This document shows, piece by piece, positions 16,510 to 25,684 of a stretch of 54,496 bases of DNA. A program made the position numbers and the translations under genes. Numbering within the stretch: the first letter of the stretch is position 1; every line of letters starts with the position of its first letter. The notes beneath the pieces are model-generated. The model was not told the origin of the DNA. It ran no database searches and saw only the letters and a program-made list of their open reading frames with translations. Location of the stretch: contig PJET01000007.1 of NCBI GenBank assembly GCA_002825515.1, forward strand, positions 1 through 54,496. The letters run 5' to 3'. The stretch comes from Candidatus Thorarchaeota archaeon MP11T_1. Its GTDB lineage: Archaea > Asgardarchaeota > Thorarchaeia > Thorarchaeales > Thorarchaeaceae.

Positions 16510-17516
16510 ATACTCAGCAAGCATGTGATCTACTTGGTATCTCCGTTGGTACCCCAATGGATGAAGTCAAGAAAGCTTTCAAAAAGAAAGCTGCACAATA
16601 TCATCCTGATAGAAACCAGGATGAGGGCGCTGAGGATAAATTCAAAGCGGTTAACGAAGCGTATCAATTGCTGGAGAAGCATGGCACGACTCCAGCTGCC
16701 GCGAACGACGTATCATCTCAGTTTTACAATCACAGCGATGATTTATTTGAAGAGCTGCGCCGACGTATGGATGAAACATTCAATCCGTTCGGAATACCTA
16801 CACACATACGGGGAGAGCCAATCATCGTCAGTGTCGAGATACCTTTTGAAATAGCAGTAACCGGTGGTAGGAAAGAAGTCACTTACGAACGTAGTGTGAA
16901 GTGTACATGTGATAGTGGTAATATTCCTATCAGTGAAAGTAAACAGATGTGTCCAAAGTGTGGGGGACACGGTTATCGCAAGTACGGAAACGGTGAGAAG
17001 AATCTTCCATGTAATATTTGTAAGGGTACTGGATATTTGTCATCTAAAACTAAATGTTCCAAGTGTGGTGGCTCTGGTATTACCCAGAGTGTTGACACTA
17101 TGAAAGTAGCTATTCCTCCGGGAGCAGAGAGTGGTACGCGGTTAATTTTGAAGGAAAAGGGTAATTATCGGAAGAATGCTTATGATAATGTTATCGTTGT
17201 AGTACGTGTGTTACCCGATCATGACATGCAGCTCAGTGGTAAGGATGTTATATCCGTAGTTGAGCTTAGTTTGCTAGAGGCTCTGACGGGGACGAAAAAA
17301 AAACTTCGTACCGTTAAGGGAGAAAAAACGTTAGCATTCAAACCAAAAACACGACACAGAGATACAATTAAGGTTTCAGGTTATGGTGTTCCACCCAACG
17401 GATCACATACATTTATAGTCAACGTCTCTTATCCTGAGGATGTAACTAGGATAATTGAGGTGTTAGAGAATCAAGATGAACCTGAACCAGAGGAAATTTC
17501 TGGAATACAGAGTTAG
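16506..17516 (+). CDS. dnaJ: DnaJ (Hsp40) co-chaperone
   Basis: Stimulates Hsp70 (DnaK) ATPase and delivers substrates. The J-domain occupies residues about 3-58, with HPD at 33-35 and KFKAVNEAYQLL. There is no long Gly/Phe linker. A cysteine-rich domain begins at Cys133: the first repeat is unusual (CTCDSG, lacking the CxxC spacing), then CPKCGGHG, CNICKGTG and CSKCGGSG are canonical. The C-terminal substrate-binding part contains VAIPPGAESGTRLILKEKG. Length 336 aa. No dnaK is visible in this window, so it probably redirects the host DnaK, as lambda does with P protein. Coupled by ATGA to endonuclease VII. Confidence 0.9.
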   Translation: MNTQQACDLLGISVGTPMDEVKKAFKKKAAQYHPDRNQDEGAEDKFKAVNEAYQLLEKHGTTPAAANDVSSQFYNHSDDLFEELRRRMDETFNPFGIPTHIRGEPIIVSVEIPFEIAVTGGRKEVTYERSVKCTCDSGNIPISESKQMCPKCGGHGYRKYGNGEKNLPCNICKGTGYLSSKTKCSKCGGSGITQSVDTMKVAIPPGAESGTRLILKEKGNYRKNAYDNVIVVVRVLPDHDMQLSGKDVISVVELSLLEALTGTKKKLRTVKGEKTLAFKPKTRHRDTIKVSGYGVPPNGSHTFIVNVSYPEDVTRIIEVLENQDEPEPEEISGIQS

Positions 17517-17524
17517 GAGAGAAA

Positions 17525-17881
17525 GTGGATTTTAGATCATTTTGTGATAACAAGGGTTGCAATAAAGAGATGCGACCTGTTGTCGATAAGGATAGTTTAG
17601 TTGCTTATTGCACCGAGTGTGGGAAACCTGTTAACAACATATCTATCTTCATGCGGAGACAGATGGTTTCCCATGGTCAGGTTCGTCGAAATGAAAAGAA
17701 GAAGTTGGCATGGTCTGTTCGCTGCCAACATTGTGATAAGGAGGGTCCACCTGAGCTAGACAAAAAAGGCGAGAAGCTCGTCTGCTCGTTCTGTGGTAAA
17801 GAGTTGGATCATCTTACCAAACCTTTTGCTCAGATGATCAAAGTGAACTTGCAAGCTCAGAGGAGAGCAAATGGAGAATGA
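17525..17881 (+). CDS. Tandem zinc-ribbon protein, 118 aa
   Basis: GTG start after AGGAGAGAAA. There are two similar zinc ribbons: C7-x4-C12 with C29-x2-C32, and C67-x2-C70 with C87-x2-C90. Each consists of a cysteine pair, an acidic/basic loop (VVDKDSL or ELDKKGEKL), then a second pair. A basic linker (RRNEKKKLAW) separates them. The gene overlaps the primase start by ATGA. Because that primase lacks its own zinc-binding domain, this protein could supply it in trans; this is inference. It could equally be a transcription or DNA-binding factor. Confidence 0.65.
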   Translation: MDFRSFCDNKGCNKEMRPVVDKDSLVAYCTECGKPVNNISIFMRRQMVSHGQVRRNEKKKLAWSVRCQHCDKEGPPELDKKGEKLVCSFCGKELDHLTKPFAQMIKVNLQAQRRANGE

Positions 17882-18681
17882 AGGCTCTAACAGAACATAA
17901 ACAGAAGCAAAAATCTTTGCGGAACGTGGTCCGGGCTTGTCAGCACTTGCTACTCACTTCTGAACAAGCCCGTCCAGCCCGGCGTTATTTGGATTCCCGC
18001 CTGGCAAAAACTGACCAGATTAGTTGGAAGTTTGGGTTTTTTCCTACTGATGACCACCTCTTGGAACTCACTAATCTGGTGAGTAAAGCTGACTTGAAGG
18101 CTTTGAATTTGCACTATCTCAAGTATTTGGGCGGTGGAATGGTACCTCATGGTCACTTTTCAGAACACAATCTGCTTTTGCCATTCCATAATGTATATGG
18201 GGATATTGTGGCCCTATTAGGTAGGTGTCTGCTTACTGAGAAGAAGCGGGAAGACGCTTCACTGCAAAAATATAAGTACAGTAAGGGTTGTCAAAAAGAT
18301 CTGTTTGTCTATGGCTTGGACAAAGCCCGGGAGGCTATTATAGCTAGGAATTGCGTCATTGGTGTAGAGGGACAGTTTGATTGTATTGCCTTACACGCCA
18401 AAGGAATCAAAAACGCTGTAGCTTTTGGTAGTGCCAATTTATCCAAGTACCAAATGTTCCAGATTCATAGATACACCAATAACATCATTCTGATGTTCGA
18501 TAGTGATGATGCGGGGCAGAAAGCCAAGAAAAGAATCAAAGACCGCTATAAGGGTGTGGCCAATATCAAGACAATGGGTATTCCTGAAGGTTTTAAGGAC
18601 ATAGACGAATTTTTCCGAGGCTCCAAAGACACCGACTACATTCAGTATGTTATAGATACTATAAAAGGTTTTGGAGAATGA
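17878..18681 (+). CDS. DnaG-type primase core with Toprim domain, no zinc domain
   Basis: RNA primer synthesis at the replication fork. The start resembles the RNA-polymerase domain of DnaG (ARPARRYLDSRLAKTDQISW, then KFGFFPTDDH). LLLPFHNVYGDIVALLGRCL is the typical 'pF.D..G.v.gf.GR' region. The Toprim fold has VEGQFD (Glu164) and MFDSDDAGQ (Asp208, Asp210), and the metal-binding residues are intact. The usual N-terminal CHC2 zinc domain and the C-terminal helicase-binding domain are missing (267 aa against about 580 in E. coli). The preceding coupled gene encodes zinc ribbons. No replicative helicase is visible in this window. Confidence 0.85.
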   Translation: MKALTEHKQKQKSLRNVVRACQHLLLTSEQARPARRYLDSRLAKTDQISWKFGFFPTDDHLLELTNLVSKADLKALNLHYLKYLGGGMVPHGHFSEHNLLLPFHNVYGDIVALLGRCLLTEKKREDASLQKYKYSKGCQKDLFVYGLDKAREAIIARNCVIGVEGQFDCIALHAKGIKNAVAFGSANLSKYQMFQIHRYTNNIILMFDSDDAGQKAKKRIKDRYKGVANIKTMGIPEGFKDIDEFFRGSKDTDYIQYVIDTIKGFGE

Positions 18682-19119
18682 ATGGGAAAAAAGGCTAATC
18701 GATCAAACGGATACCAACACTTATTTACAGAACAACCATACTCAAATGAGATGATGGCGGAGTTCTCGGAGGCACAGGGCTTGGTAGAGAATTACAAACC
18801 AGAGGATAGGGAAAGTTTATTAGATCTAAGAATTGATCTCAGGAAGGAGTTCTGGAGGTTAGCTAGGGAGAATCTAACCGCGCGCCAGTTTCAGGTCATT
18901 GAGCTGATGGCAATGGGGTACACTCAGATCGAAATTGCAAAGCAGCTAAATGTCAACCAGAGTTCCATTACGAAGTCGCTGAATGGCAATTGCGATTATC
19001 GGAATGGAAAAAAGATATACGGGGGTGCAAAAAAGAAACTAAAGAGGCTTGCGGACAAGGATCCCAGGATTCAATCAATAATCGGGCAGATAGCTGAGAT
19101 ACATTCTCAATACGAGTGA
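18682..19119 (+). CDS. Sigma-70 region-4-like HTH protein, 145 aa
   Basis: Residues about 66-100 read LTARQFQVIELMAMGYTQIE followed by IAKQLNVNQSSITKSL, the helix-turn-helix found in sigma region 4 and LuxR-type regulators. The flanks are helical and basic (GAKKKLKRLADKD). There is no region 2, so it is not a full sigma factor. It could be a phage transcription factor guiding host polymerase to later genes, or a DNA-binding packaging protein. It is the last gene of the replication block and is followed by a terminator, which fits a switch protein. Start ATG 18682 is one codon after the primase TGA. Confidence 0.6.
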   Translation: MGKKANRSNGYQHLFTEQPYSNEMMAEFSEAQGLVENYKPEDRESLLDLRIDLRKEFWRLARENLTARQFQVIELMAMGYTQIEIAKQLNVNQSSITKSLNGNCDYRNGKKIYGGAKKKLKRLADKDPRIQSIIGQIAEIHSQYE

Positions 19120-19147
19120 AACTCGGCATCTGCGAGGACCGAGCAGG

Positions 19148-19180
19148 AGCCCACGCTTTGCCGTGGGCTTTTGTGTTTTT
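19148..19180 (+). terminator. Rho-independent terminator at end of replication block
   Basis: AGCCCACG (19148-19155) pairs with CGTGGGCT (19162-19169) around CTTTGC, followed by TTTGTGTTTTT. It ends the endonuclease VII-to-HTH operon. The next gene starts at 19248; the 67-bp gap probably contains its promoter, but no clear consensus was seen. Confidence 0.9.
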
Positions 19181-19247
19181 GCTTCTATCACTACTTTAGC
19201 ATGGTTTTAGCGTAGTTACAAGCTTGCCATCTAATATGGGAGAACCA

Positions 19248-19841
19248 ATGAATGATAAGTTCACAGTTGACTTTGATCGCTTGGCTCAGACGGTACTTCC
19301 CAAGCGTACCCACCGCCTTGCTGATGTTGAACATCGCCTCGAAAGAGTAGCTTATGATCTAGTCCGATTTCGGGACGACCAAGATATTGACCAGCTCTGG
19401 AAGATTCACGACACCCCAGAGGGTCCTGTAATCGTGGCCTTGTATGATGAAGATGGCAACCCCGTCCGGGAAAAGAAATCGGATTGGGAAGTTATTCCGG
19501 ACAAGAAGGCGATGCACATCTACTACAAAGGCGAGCCGCTAGTCTCTCTTTCTTCAGAACAACTTGGAATTCCAGAGAGTGAATTCAATATCGCACGCCG
19601 CTGGTTGCCCAGGAAGTTGGCAAGTGATGAAAATTTGCAGAGATTATTGCTAGAGAAGGTAGCTTCAACTAACCGCAAGCTTATTGCTCAGCGCTTTCCA
19701 GAACTCACCAAGGTAGCGGATGTTGGTATTGACGAGGATTGGGAAGACGAGTCGGATGAAACCGAAACTGAACGCGCCCAGGAATATCTGGATATCGGTG
19801 CAGAACTACCACCTGATATACTTGAGATGATTGAAGGATAA
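19248..19841 (+). CDS. Hypothetical protein, 197 aa, first gene of the second module
   Basis: Start ATG 19248 follows GGGAGAACCA; a TTG at 19224 is in frame without a site. The protein is acidic with a mixed fold (DTPEGPVIVALYDEDGNPV) and an acidic linker near the end (DEDWEDESDETETERAQEY). It contains LTKVADVG, one of many short hydrophobic-x-Lys-hydrophobic-Ala segments in proteins of this module. Probably virion-associated by position; no family recognised. Confidence 0.65.
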   Translation: MNDKFTVDFDRLAQTVLPKRTHRLADVEHRLERVAYDLVRFRDDQDIDQLWKIHDTPEGPVIVALYDEDGNPVREKKSDWEVIPDKKAMHIYYKGEPLVSLSSEQLGIPESEFNIARRWLPRKLASDENLQRLLLEKVASTNRKLIAQRFPELTKVADVGIDEDWEDESDETETERAQEYLDIGAELPPDILEMIEG

Positions 19842-19851
19842 GAGGGAACAC

Positions 19852-21378
19852 ATGGACCTAAACGAAATCACTTCTTTGATAACACAAACCGCCAAGGCAA
19901 TTAATGCTAATGAGAAGGTTGCACTTCCCATTATAGCAGCTAAAGCACGTCGGGAAGCTCAGGCCCATCCCACCGACATCCCTTTGGTTAATGCCTCTCA
20001 TGTTCTTACCAAAATGGCGTCGGACAAAACTTTCATTAGCAAGGATGAGCTGCGCGGAATCATTGAGAGATTTAGCGCTAGCCATTCCAAACTTTCCCAG
20101 GTTTTTTCCGAGGAATTAGATAAGCAACCAGAGCGTAAGCCCCAGACCTTCGTTAGGGACTCGAACGAGGGCGCAAGCGTCGATAGAGATTATGCAAGAT
20201 TCGCAGATCCTTTACTGTCGAATGCTTTGGCTGGGGCCTTTGCTCCCGAGCCAACTGAGAAATTGTATTCTCAGCAAGACGCTCAGCGGGCCAAGCGCGC
20301 CGCCCACGCACAACTGGTGGGCATCGGCGTGCAGCCTAAGGACATCAAAACATTTGCCGGTCGCAAAGATATCATCATCTGTCAGGCCGTCCATGAAACT
20401 CCATTAGGACAAGCCAATATTCTCATCCCAGTTGAGCTGAAAGAAGGCAAAGCTGTTCTCCCAACAATGTTTTTCAGCACTGCGGGATTCGAGGACCTGA
20501 AGAAGGGACCATACGTAGCTCAGATGAAAATAGTGGCCGGCAAAGCTTTCCGCGTTGATGGTACTAAATTGCTCGATGTCCTCGAACAGGTCAAGAAGGG
20601 TAGCGATACTATCGCTAGTGAAGTCGAAATGGCCGCCATCAAGGTTGCTTCCGAAGAAGGTACACCAGCTATACACTCTGATAGTATCCTGTATGCTGAA
20701 CTGGAAAATCCAAAGAAAGACGTTGAGATGCTCCAGATTGAGGCTACAGAAGAGAGTAAGTTTGCTGAAACTCTGGGTAAGCCAGATGGCGTAGCTCGTT
20801 TCGTACATGGCGATCGTATGGTGGAAGCTGGACGCTCTATGCTGGTTCGTAAGTTTGCCGACATGGGATATAAAAATGTTCAGGTGAGGGTTGGTGATGT
20901 AGAAGAAGATAAGATTTTCTATTCTGTTGCTATTGGAACAGGCACTGGCCTAAGCATCCCGGTTGAGGTCGTTGGTAAGATGGTTGCTCCTCCAAAGGTT
21001 GTGTTCGCCGAGGGTATGGTTACAGCATTCAGTAAAGAGGCCATTTCTGAGGTTGTCAAGGCGGGAAGTGGCGGCAATAAGCGTGCATTAGCCACTGCTT
21101 CTCCATGCTATGACATGAAGCCAACTGAGCTTTTGGATGTGGTAAAGGAGTCAATCGCTGAGGGTAATTACACCCGGGCTGAAGACGCTATCAACGTTCT
21201 TGGTGAGGTAGATCCTCACGCGCAGCGTGTTGCGATTGCGCACATGATGATGAATATCTATGAGCCTGGCGCGGAGCCGAAGAAGGAAATTGCTGAGATG
21301 CAGCGTGTTGCAAACCAGCCAGTAACTGATACTCCACAGTTCATGACTCATAAGATATTCTTCCCTGAAGGAGCATAA
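19852..21378 (+). CDS. Hypothetical protein, 508 aa, probable virion protein
   Basis: Start ATG 19852 follows AGAGGGAACAC. An N-terminal helical region (to about 90) precedes alternating beta-rich blocks (GQANILIPVELKEGKAVLP; IFYSVAIGTGTGLSIPVEVV). Two segments share the pattern 'I..A....G..ILIPVE / S.PVEVVGK', suggesting an internal structural repeat. The C-terminal 80 residues are helical. Codon choice favours abundant expression. No enzyme motif seen. Its TAATG overlap couples it to the next large gene. Confidence 0.65.
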   Translation: MDLNEITSLITQTAKAINANEKVALPIIAAKARREAQAHPTDIPLVNASHVLTKMASDKTFISKDELRGIIERFSASHSKLSQVFSEELDKQPERKPQTFVRDSNEGASVDRDYARFADPLLSNALAGAFAPEPTEKLYSQQDAQRAKRAAHAQLVGIGVQPKDIKTFAGRKDIIICQAVHETPLGQANILIPVELKEGKAVLPTMFFSTAGFEDLKKGPYVAQMKIVAGKAFRVDGTKLLDVLEQVKKGSDTIASEVEMAAIKVASEEGTPAIHSDSILYAELENPKKDVEMLQIEATEESKFAETLGKPDGVARFVHGDRMVEAGRSMLVRKFADMGYKNVQVRVGDVEEDKIFYSVAIGTGTGLSIPVEVVGKMVAPPKVVFAEGMVTAFSKEAISEVVKAGSGGNKRALATASPCYDMKPTELLDVVKESIAEGNYTRAEDAINVLGEVDPHAQRVAIAHMMMNIYEPGAEPKKEIAEMQRVANQPVTDTPQFMTHKIFFPEGA

Positions 21379-24300
21379 TGGCAATTTCAACGGAACTTAG
21401 GGTTCTAGCTCGTAAGCTAGAGAAAAATAGTGACGACCTATTGATTAACGCTTCACATAAGGGCCCGGAGACTTTCGAAAAAGTGGCGACCGCTGTAGCT
21501 GCTGCATCTACTCTTCTTGAGAGTGTTGCTGATGATATGGAAGCTAAAGCTGAATTTAGAATGACCGAACAGCAATTCGATGAGATGGTCGAAACTATCA
21601 AAGCTTTCAATGAGAGCGGCGATGATCTTCTCAAGAAGCAAGCCTCGGTTATGGAAGAGCTACTCCTTTCCATTGCAGCGCCAAAGAACGCAGCACAACA
21701 GGTTCGCAAGGTCACCGAGGATGAAGTCAATCGACTACGCGAAGAGCGTAGGCGTGCTCGTGGCGAAGAAGCCTACATCAAACCCAGACAGGAACATCAC
21801 GACATGTGGAACTCTGCTGCCCAGGCTAAGGCCGTAGAGCAACAGGTGAAGCGTTATGTTCCGCTGGAAGCACCACTTCAGACACGGTATCCACCAGACC
21901 GTCCCGGTGGACAGATGACTCGTATCACTGATCATGTGTACCAGGATATCGTTACCGGCATTATCTATGATTACAAAGCTGGCTATACCACTCAGAAAGG
22001 AAACAAGATTCCTGGAGGATCTGTAGAAAACCAGACACGTCAGCTTGGTGATTATAGGCATCAGAGTAGCGCATTGTTTGAGACTCGTGATTCTCTCATG
22101 GGCCGCTATGCTGCTGACGGAGATCTTCGTCACTTGAAGAAGTACGCTCTGAATAGCGAGATTGCAGAAGCAATTCGGGCGGTGCGCGATGAGGCACCGG
22201 AACTGGTGAATGATGCTATCGATCACGCTTTTGATGATGGCCTCTCTACAAGCGAAGTAGCCAATATCCTGAGCGATGAGATTAAGGCTACCGGCAGTCT
22301 GAAAGATTGCCTTGCCGCAGCCGGCTGGGACGACATCTCCCCAAAAGTACCAACCGATCCTAAGACTAACCGTGAGAGTCTAGTTGCATTGGCTCTGAAT
22401 GCCATCCAGGAACTAGCTCCCCATCTGCTAACAGCTGCTGTTGATAAAGCTCAAAAAGAACTGACTGACCAGCAAATTAAGTCAATTCTAGCTAATGGGT
22501 TCAGTGGTAAGTTTGAAGTCTCTTCGTTCAGTGAGGAGAATGAAATCAAAGTAGCAGAATCATTGCTGCCACATCTGAGAGATCTGGGCTGGAATGATCT
22601 AGCAGATCATCACCTACAAGTGATGGCCAAACTTGGGATCGGAATAGATAAAATACAGAAATTCTCTGGTAAAAAAAAGTCCTCTCATCTACATAAGTTG
22701 AGTAGATTACTCAGAGATGCAGCTCCAGCACGTGCGGTGGAAGTCCCTTTATATGAGACTGAGGAAGAACCGCCTCCTTCGATTTTTTTTCAGGGACAGC
22801 CTGCTGAAATTGAGGAAGCTCCTCCAACTATACGCCAGGTCCCGCAAGGAATGATAGAGGAGCCTGCTCCGGGTTTGTTCTCTGAGTTATTTGGAGAACC
22901 ACCAGTACAAGGCCCCGTTACTCCAATGGATGATCTTGCTGAATGGAATAAGGTCTACGAAGGAGCGAAGCAGGTTGTCTCACAAAATGCTGGCGTTAAA
23001 GAGCAGATGATTGCACTGATTCAGTCTGGCCAAAGAGATGAGGCCGAGAATCAACTTAAACGGCTTATCAACGAAGAGATGAATAGACATGGCTTCGTTG
23101 GCGCTTATGAGACAGATGAAAGCGGAAAAGAATACCTCCTTGTAGCGCGGGATTTAGGTGCTCGACCAACGGCTCCGGAGATGCCCGAGGAAAAAGTCAC
23201 ACCTGGCGCAGCCACAAACCAAGGTAAGGAACTTGGTTGGGAAGAATACCAAGCCAAGAATAAAGTAGTGGTTAGTGATGAGAAAGCCTCCGATATGGAG
23301 AAGAGAATATTCCAGCTTCACAATTCAGTAAAGGGAGGGTTCGATAAGATTTATGTTCAGTATACCTTCCCAGGCTCTGATATCCCTCTATCTATCGAAA
23401 GACTACCCGCGTCCATTAAAAGTAAACTGACACCTATGTACATGCGGGGAGAAACCACTACGGCTATGCTTGATTCAATGAAAGATTGGCTATCAGAGTA
23501 TGTGGAGCCTAAGGCTGATGCACTAACAGATGATAAAATAGTTGAACTTCGTCGCAAATCCGAAGAATTGATGGAGGAAGCTGCTGCTCTTGAGACAAAA
23601 GGGGAAGCAGAAAAAGCCGCCAAGAAGATGGACCAAGCTGCAAGAGAAGAAGCTAAATCTAACAATAGAGAGGTTGTCAGAGATGAAGTAATTTTAGAGC
23701 AAATAGAAAAGCTCATGCCTTCTATTGATGATTTGACAAAGGCTAGAAAGTCTTTGCGTGGTGCTGAGAATAAAGATCAGGCGAAGAGACTGAGGCTAAA
23801 GGCTATTTCTAATGCACTCCAGGCTGCCGCTAATATGGTCCTAGATAGCGAAGGACTTCCACCAATGTTCCCGGGCGGTGAGATTTTAACCAAGCAAGAT
23901 TTTACCAAACAGATGGAAGAACTTGGCAAATCTGAAGGAGCTATTGCTCGTAGCAAGGAAGAGAAACGACAAATGGCCAGAACCAAACGAAAGAGTATTT
24001 TGGTTCATCCAATTCCCGAAAATGCTGAGGGCCAAAGACTTTCTACTATTTGGGAGGAACCCGAAAGGTATATTGAGGGTCTTCGTCAGGCGAAGGCTAA
24101 GTTCCCAATGAAAGGACGGTACATTTCTAGAGAAGAAGATACAAAGAAAAAGTGGGATAAATTCATGGAAGAGCAAGGGTTAGTCCCACCTAGTTACAAG
24201 CTGTTTGGTTCGACGGGTAGTACATTAGCTATGCTCAGGGGTTTTATCAATGATTTGGATAAAGTTGCATTCCCAGATTTTGGTGGCCTCAAGAATCTGT

Positions 24301-24893
24301 TTGATAGTCCTGATGAATATGCACAGCATTATCAGGAAGGCCAAGAGAAGTTTGGAAAAGAATATAATCGAGAAAAACCACCCTTGGAATTCTATAAAAT
24401 CCATGGAGGCGCACCAAATCTGAGCGGTATTCCGATGACAGTCCAGAAATATGTTAAGGTATTATACGAGAAGAAGACGAAGCTCGAAGATGCTGTGGAA
24501 GAGATGCAACAGCATGGTGTTCCGCCGGTTATGGTCAAGAAAGTTTGGGAGAGTTTACAAGAGAGTGGTCAGAAAGTAAGAGGAATGATTCTAGCTAGAT
24601 TGGCTAGAGGTGATGATCCTCGCATAGTCATGGCTAGAGTGGATGAGTATTATCCAGATGCTCATATCCCAGAAGGTGTTATTGAGTTTATGTACAACTT
24701 CATGATGAAGAAGAGGCTACATAATGAAAAGGTTAACGAGCGGTGGAATAAGTGGTCTCAAAGTCTAGGTTTCTATCCACCCCACAAGATTTCGATAGGG
24801 AAAGTTACAGCTCACGATTTGTTGAGGCCATTCTGGGGCCGCCGCGGTGACCCAGATGTTGTTAGTGGCACGCCGATGGCTGAAATGAGCTGA
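21378..24893 (+). CDS. Large hypothetical protein, 1171 aa, probable virion protein
   Basis: The longest protein of the window, mostly helical. Its N-terminus ARKLEKNSDDLLINA resembles the N-terminus of the gene at 38753 (ALELQEDSDDLVRVA), hinting at a shared assembly module. A Pro/Glu-rich linker lies near residues 455-515. Coiled-coil stretches follow near 715-780 (SEELMEEAAALETKGEAEKA). No catalytic motif or membrane segment was recognised. Length and position suit a tail, baseplate or internal head protein, but this is not shown by the sequence. Confidence 0.65.
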   Translation: MAISTELRVLARKLEKNSDDLLINASHKGPETFEKVATAVAAASTLLESVADDMEAKAEFRMTEQQFDEMVETIKAFNESGDDLLKKQASVMEELLLSIAAPKNAAQQVRKVTEDEVNRLREERRRARGEEAYIKPRQEHHDMWNSAAQAKAVEQQVKRYVPLEAPLQTRYPPDRPGGQMTRITDHVYQDIVTGIIYDYKAGYTTQKGNKIPGGSVENQTRQLGDYRHQSSALFETRDSLMGRYAADGDLRHLKKYALNSEIAEAIRAVRDEAPELVNDAIDHAFDDGLSTSEVANILSDEIKATGSLKDCLAAAGWDDISPKVPTDPKTNRESLVALALNAIQELAPHLLTAAVDKAQKELTDQQIKSILANGFSGKFEVSSFSEENEIKVAESLLPHLRDLGWNDLADHHLQVMAKLGIGIDKIQKFSGKKKSSHLHKLSRLLRDAAPARAVEVPLYETEEEPPPSIFFQGQPAEIEEAPPTIRQVPQGMIEEPAPGLFSELFGEPPVQGPVTPMDDLAEWNKVYEGAKQVVSQNAGVKEQMIALIQSGQRDEAENQLKRLINEEMNRHGFVGAYETDESGKEYLLVARDLGARPTAPEMPEEKVTPGAATNQGKELGWEEYQAKNKVVVSDEKASDMEKRIFQLHNSVKGGFDKIYVQYTFPGSDIPLSIERLPASIKSKLTPMYMRGETTTAMLDSMKDWLSEYVEPKADALTDDKIVELRRKSEELMEEAAALETKGEAEKAAKKMDQAAREEAKSNNREVVRDEVILEQIEKLMPSIDDLTKARKSLRGAENKDQAKRLRLKAISNALQAAANMVLDSEGLPPMFPGGEILTKQDFTKQMEELGKSEGAIARSKEEKRQMARTKRKSILVHPIPENAEGQRLSTIWEEPERYIEGLRQAKAKFPMKGRYISREEDTKKKWDKFMEEQGLVPPSYKLFGSTGSTLAMLRGFINDLDKVAFPDFGGLKNLFDSPDEYAQHYQEGQEKFGKEYNREKPPLEFYKIHGGAPNLSGIPMTVQKYVKVLYEKKTKLEDAVEEMQQHGVPPVMVKKVWESLQESGQKVRGMILARLARGDDPRIVMARVDEYYPDAHIPEGVIEFMYNFMMKKRLHNEKVNERWNKWSQSLGFYPPHKISIGKVTAHDLLRPFWGRRGDPDVVSGTPMAEMS

Positions 24894-24907
24894 GAGGAAG
24901 GCATGAA

Positions 24908-25684
24908 ATGGTTGATTTCACAAAGATCATTGATCACCCCGAGAAAACGACCATAATTTCGAAGCTGGTTAGCGGAGAGAGCCCTAAAGTTGTATCTAAA
25001 TATCTCAAAGATAAATATCCGAAACCTGATGAAGGTCATCTAAGACTCCCAGCAACTCTCTTGCAAGAATTCCATGATACTTACAGCGACCATCACGGAT
25101 ATGTGAAGAAGATTGTCTCGCGAAACGCAGAGAATAAACTGGATAAGAAAATTCACGAGTCTTTGCTTGATACCCGTGCTTGGCGTGAGCGGGTCATTGA
25201 GGGCGTCAATAAAGAGATCAACTATCTAGAAAAACTCGACGCGGTGCTGACTATTCTGGAGACTCGGGCAGAGCAGATATTTGATATGATTCAAAGCGAC
25301 CCTGAGAATACCCGTACGGATTATGTCTTCACTAAGTATATGGAATTGTTGATGCTCGCTATTGAGAAGGGCGATAAAATCCGTAATGATCGTCCGGATG
25401 TGCGTGTGGAGCACACATATACAGTACAGATGGTGGAACAACAATCGGTAGCATTCCAGGAGGCAATCCGCAGGGTACTAGAGCGGTTGGGACCAGAGTA
25501 CACTTCAATCTTTATGGAGTTATTGGGCGAAGAGATGAAGAAAATGACCGCGAAGAGCATAGATACAGCGCCGACTCCGAGAGAATTGGAGCGGGAGAAA
25601 GAAGCTATTGATAAATTAGATGTCCAGGTTCGTGAATTTGATGAGAAACTATTAGAGGAGGCAACAAATGGCGCTGCTGAATAA
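24908..25684 (+). CDS. Hypothetical helical protein, possibly terminase small subunit
   Basis: Start ATG 24908 after AGGAAGGC. The N-terminal 50 residues (IISKLVSGESPKVVSKYLKD) could form a small HTH. The middle and end are long helices (RERVIEGVNKEINYLEKLDA; AIRRVLERLGPEYTSIFMEL), with an acidic tail. HTH plus coiled-coil oligomerisation plus a charged tail is the plan of small terminases, and a large terminase lies 7 kb downstream. The match is architectural only. It overlaps the next gene by 17 bases. Confidence 0.5.
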   Translation: MVDFTKIIDHPEKTTIISKLVSGESPKVVSKYLKDKYPKPDEGHLRLPATLLQEFHDTYSDHHGYVKKIVSRNAENKLDKKIHESLLDTRAWRERVIEGVNKEINYLEKLDAVLTILETRAEQIFDMIQSDPENTRTDYVFTKYMELLMLAIEKGDKIRNDRPDVRVEHTYTVQMVEQQSVAFQEAIRRVLERLGPEYTSIFMELLGEEMKKMTAKSIDTAPTPRELEREKEAIDKLDVQVREFDEKLLEEATNGAAE

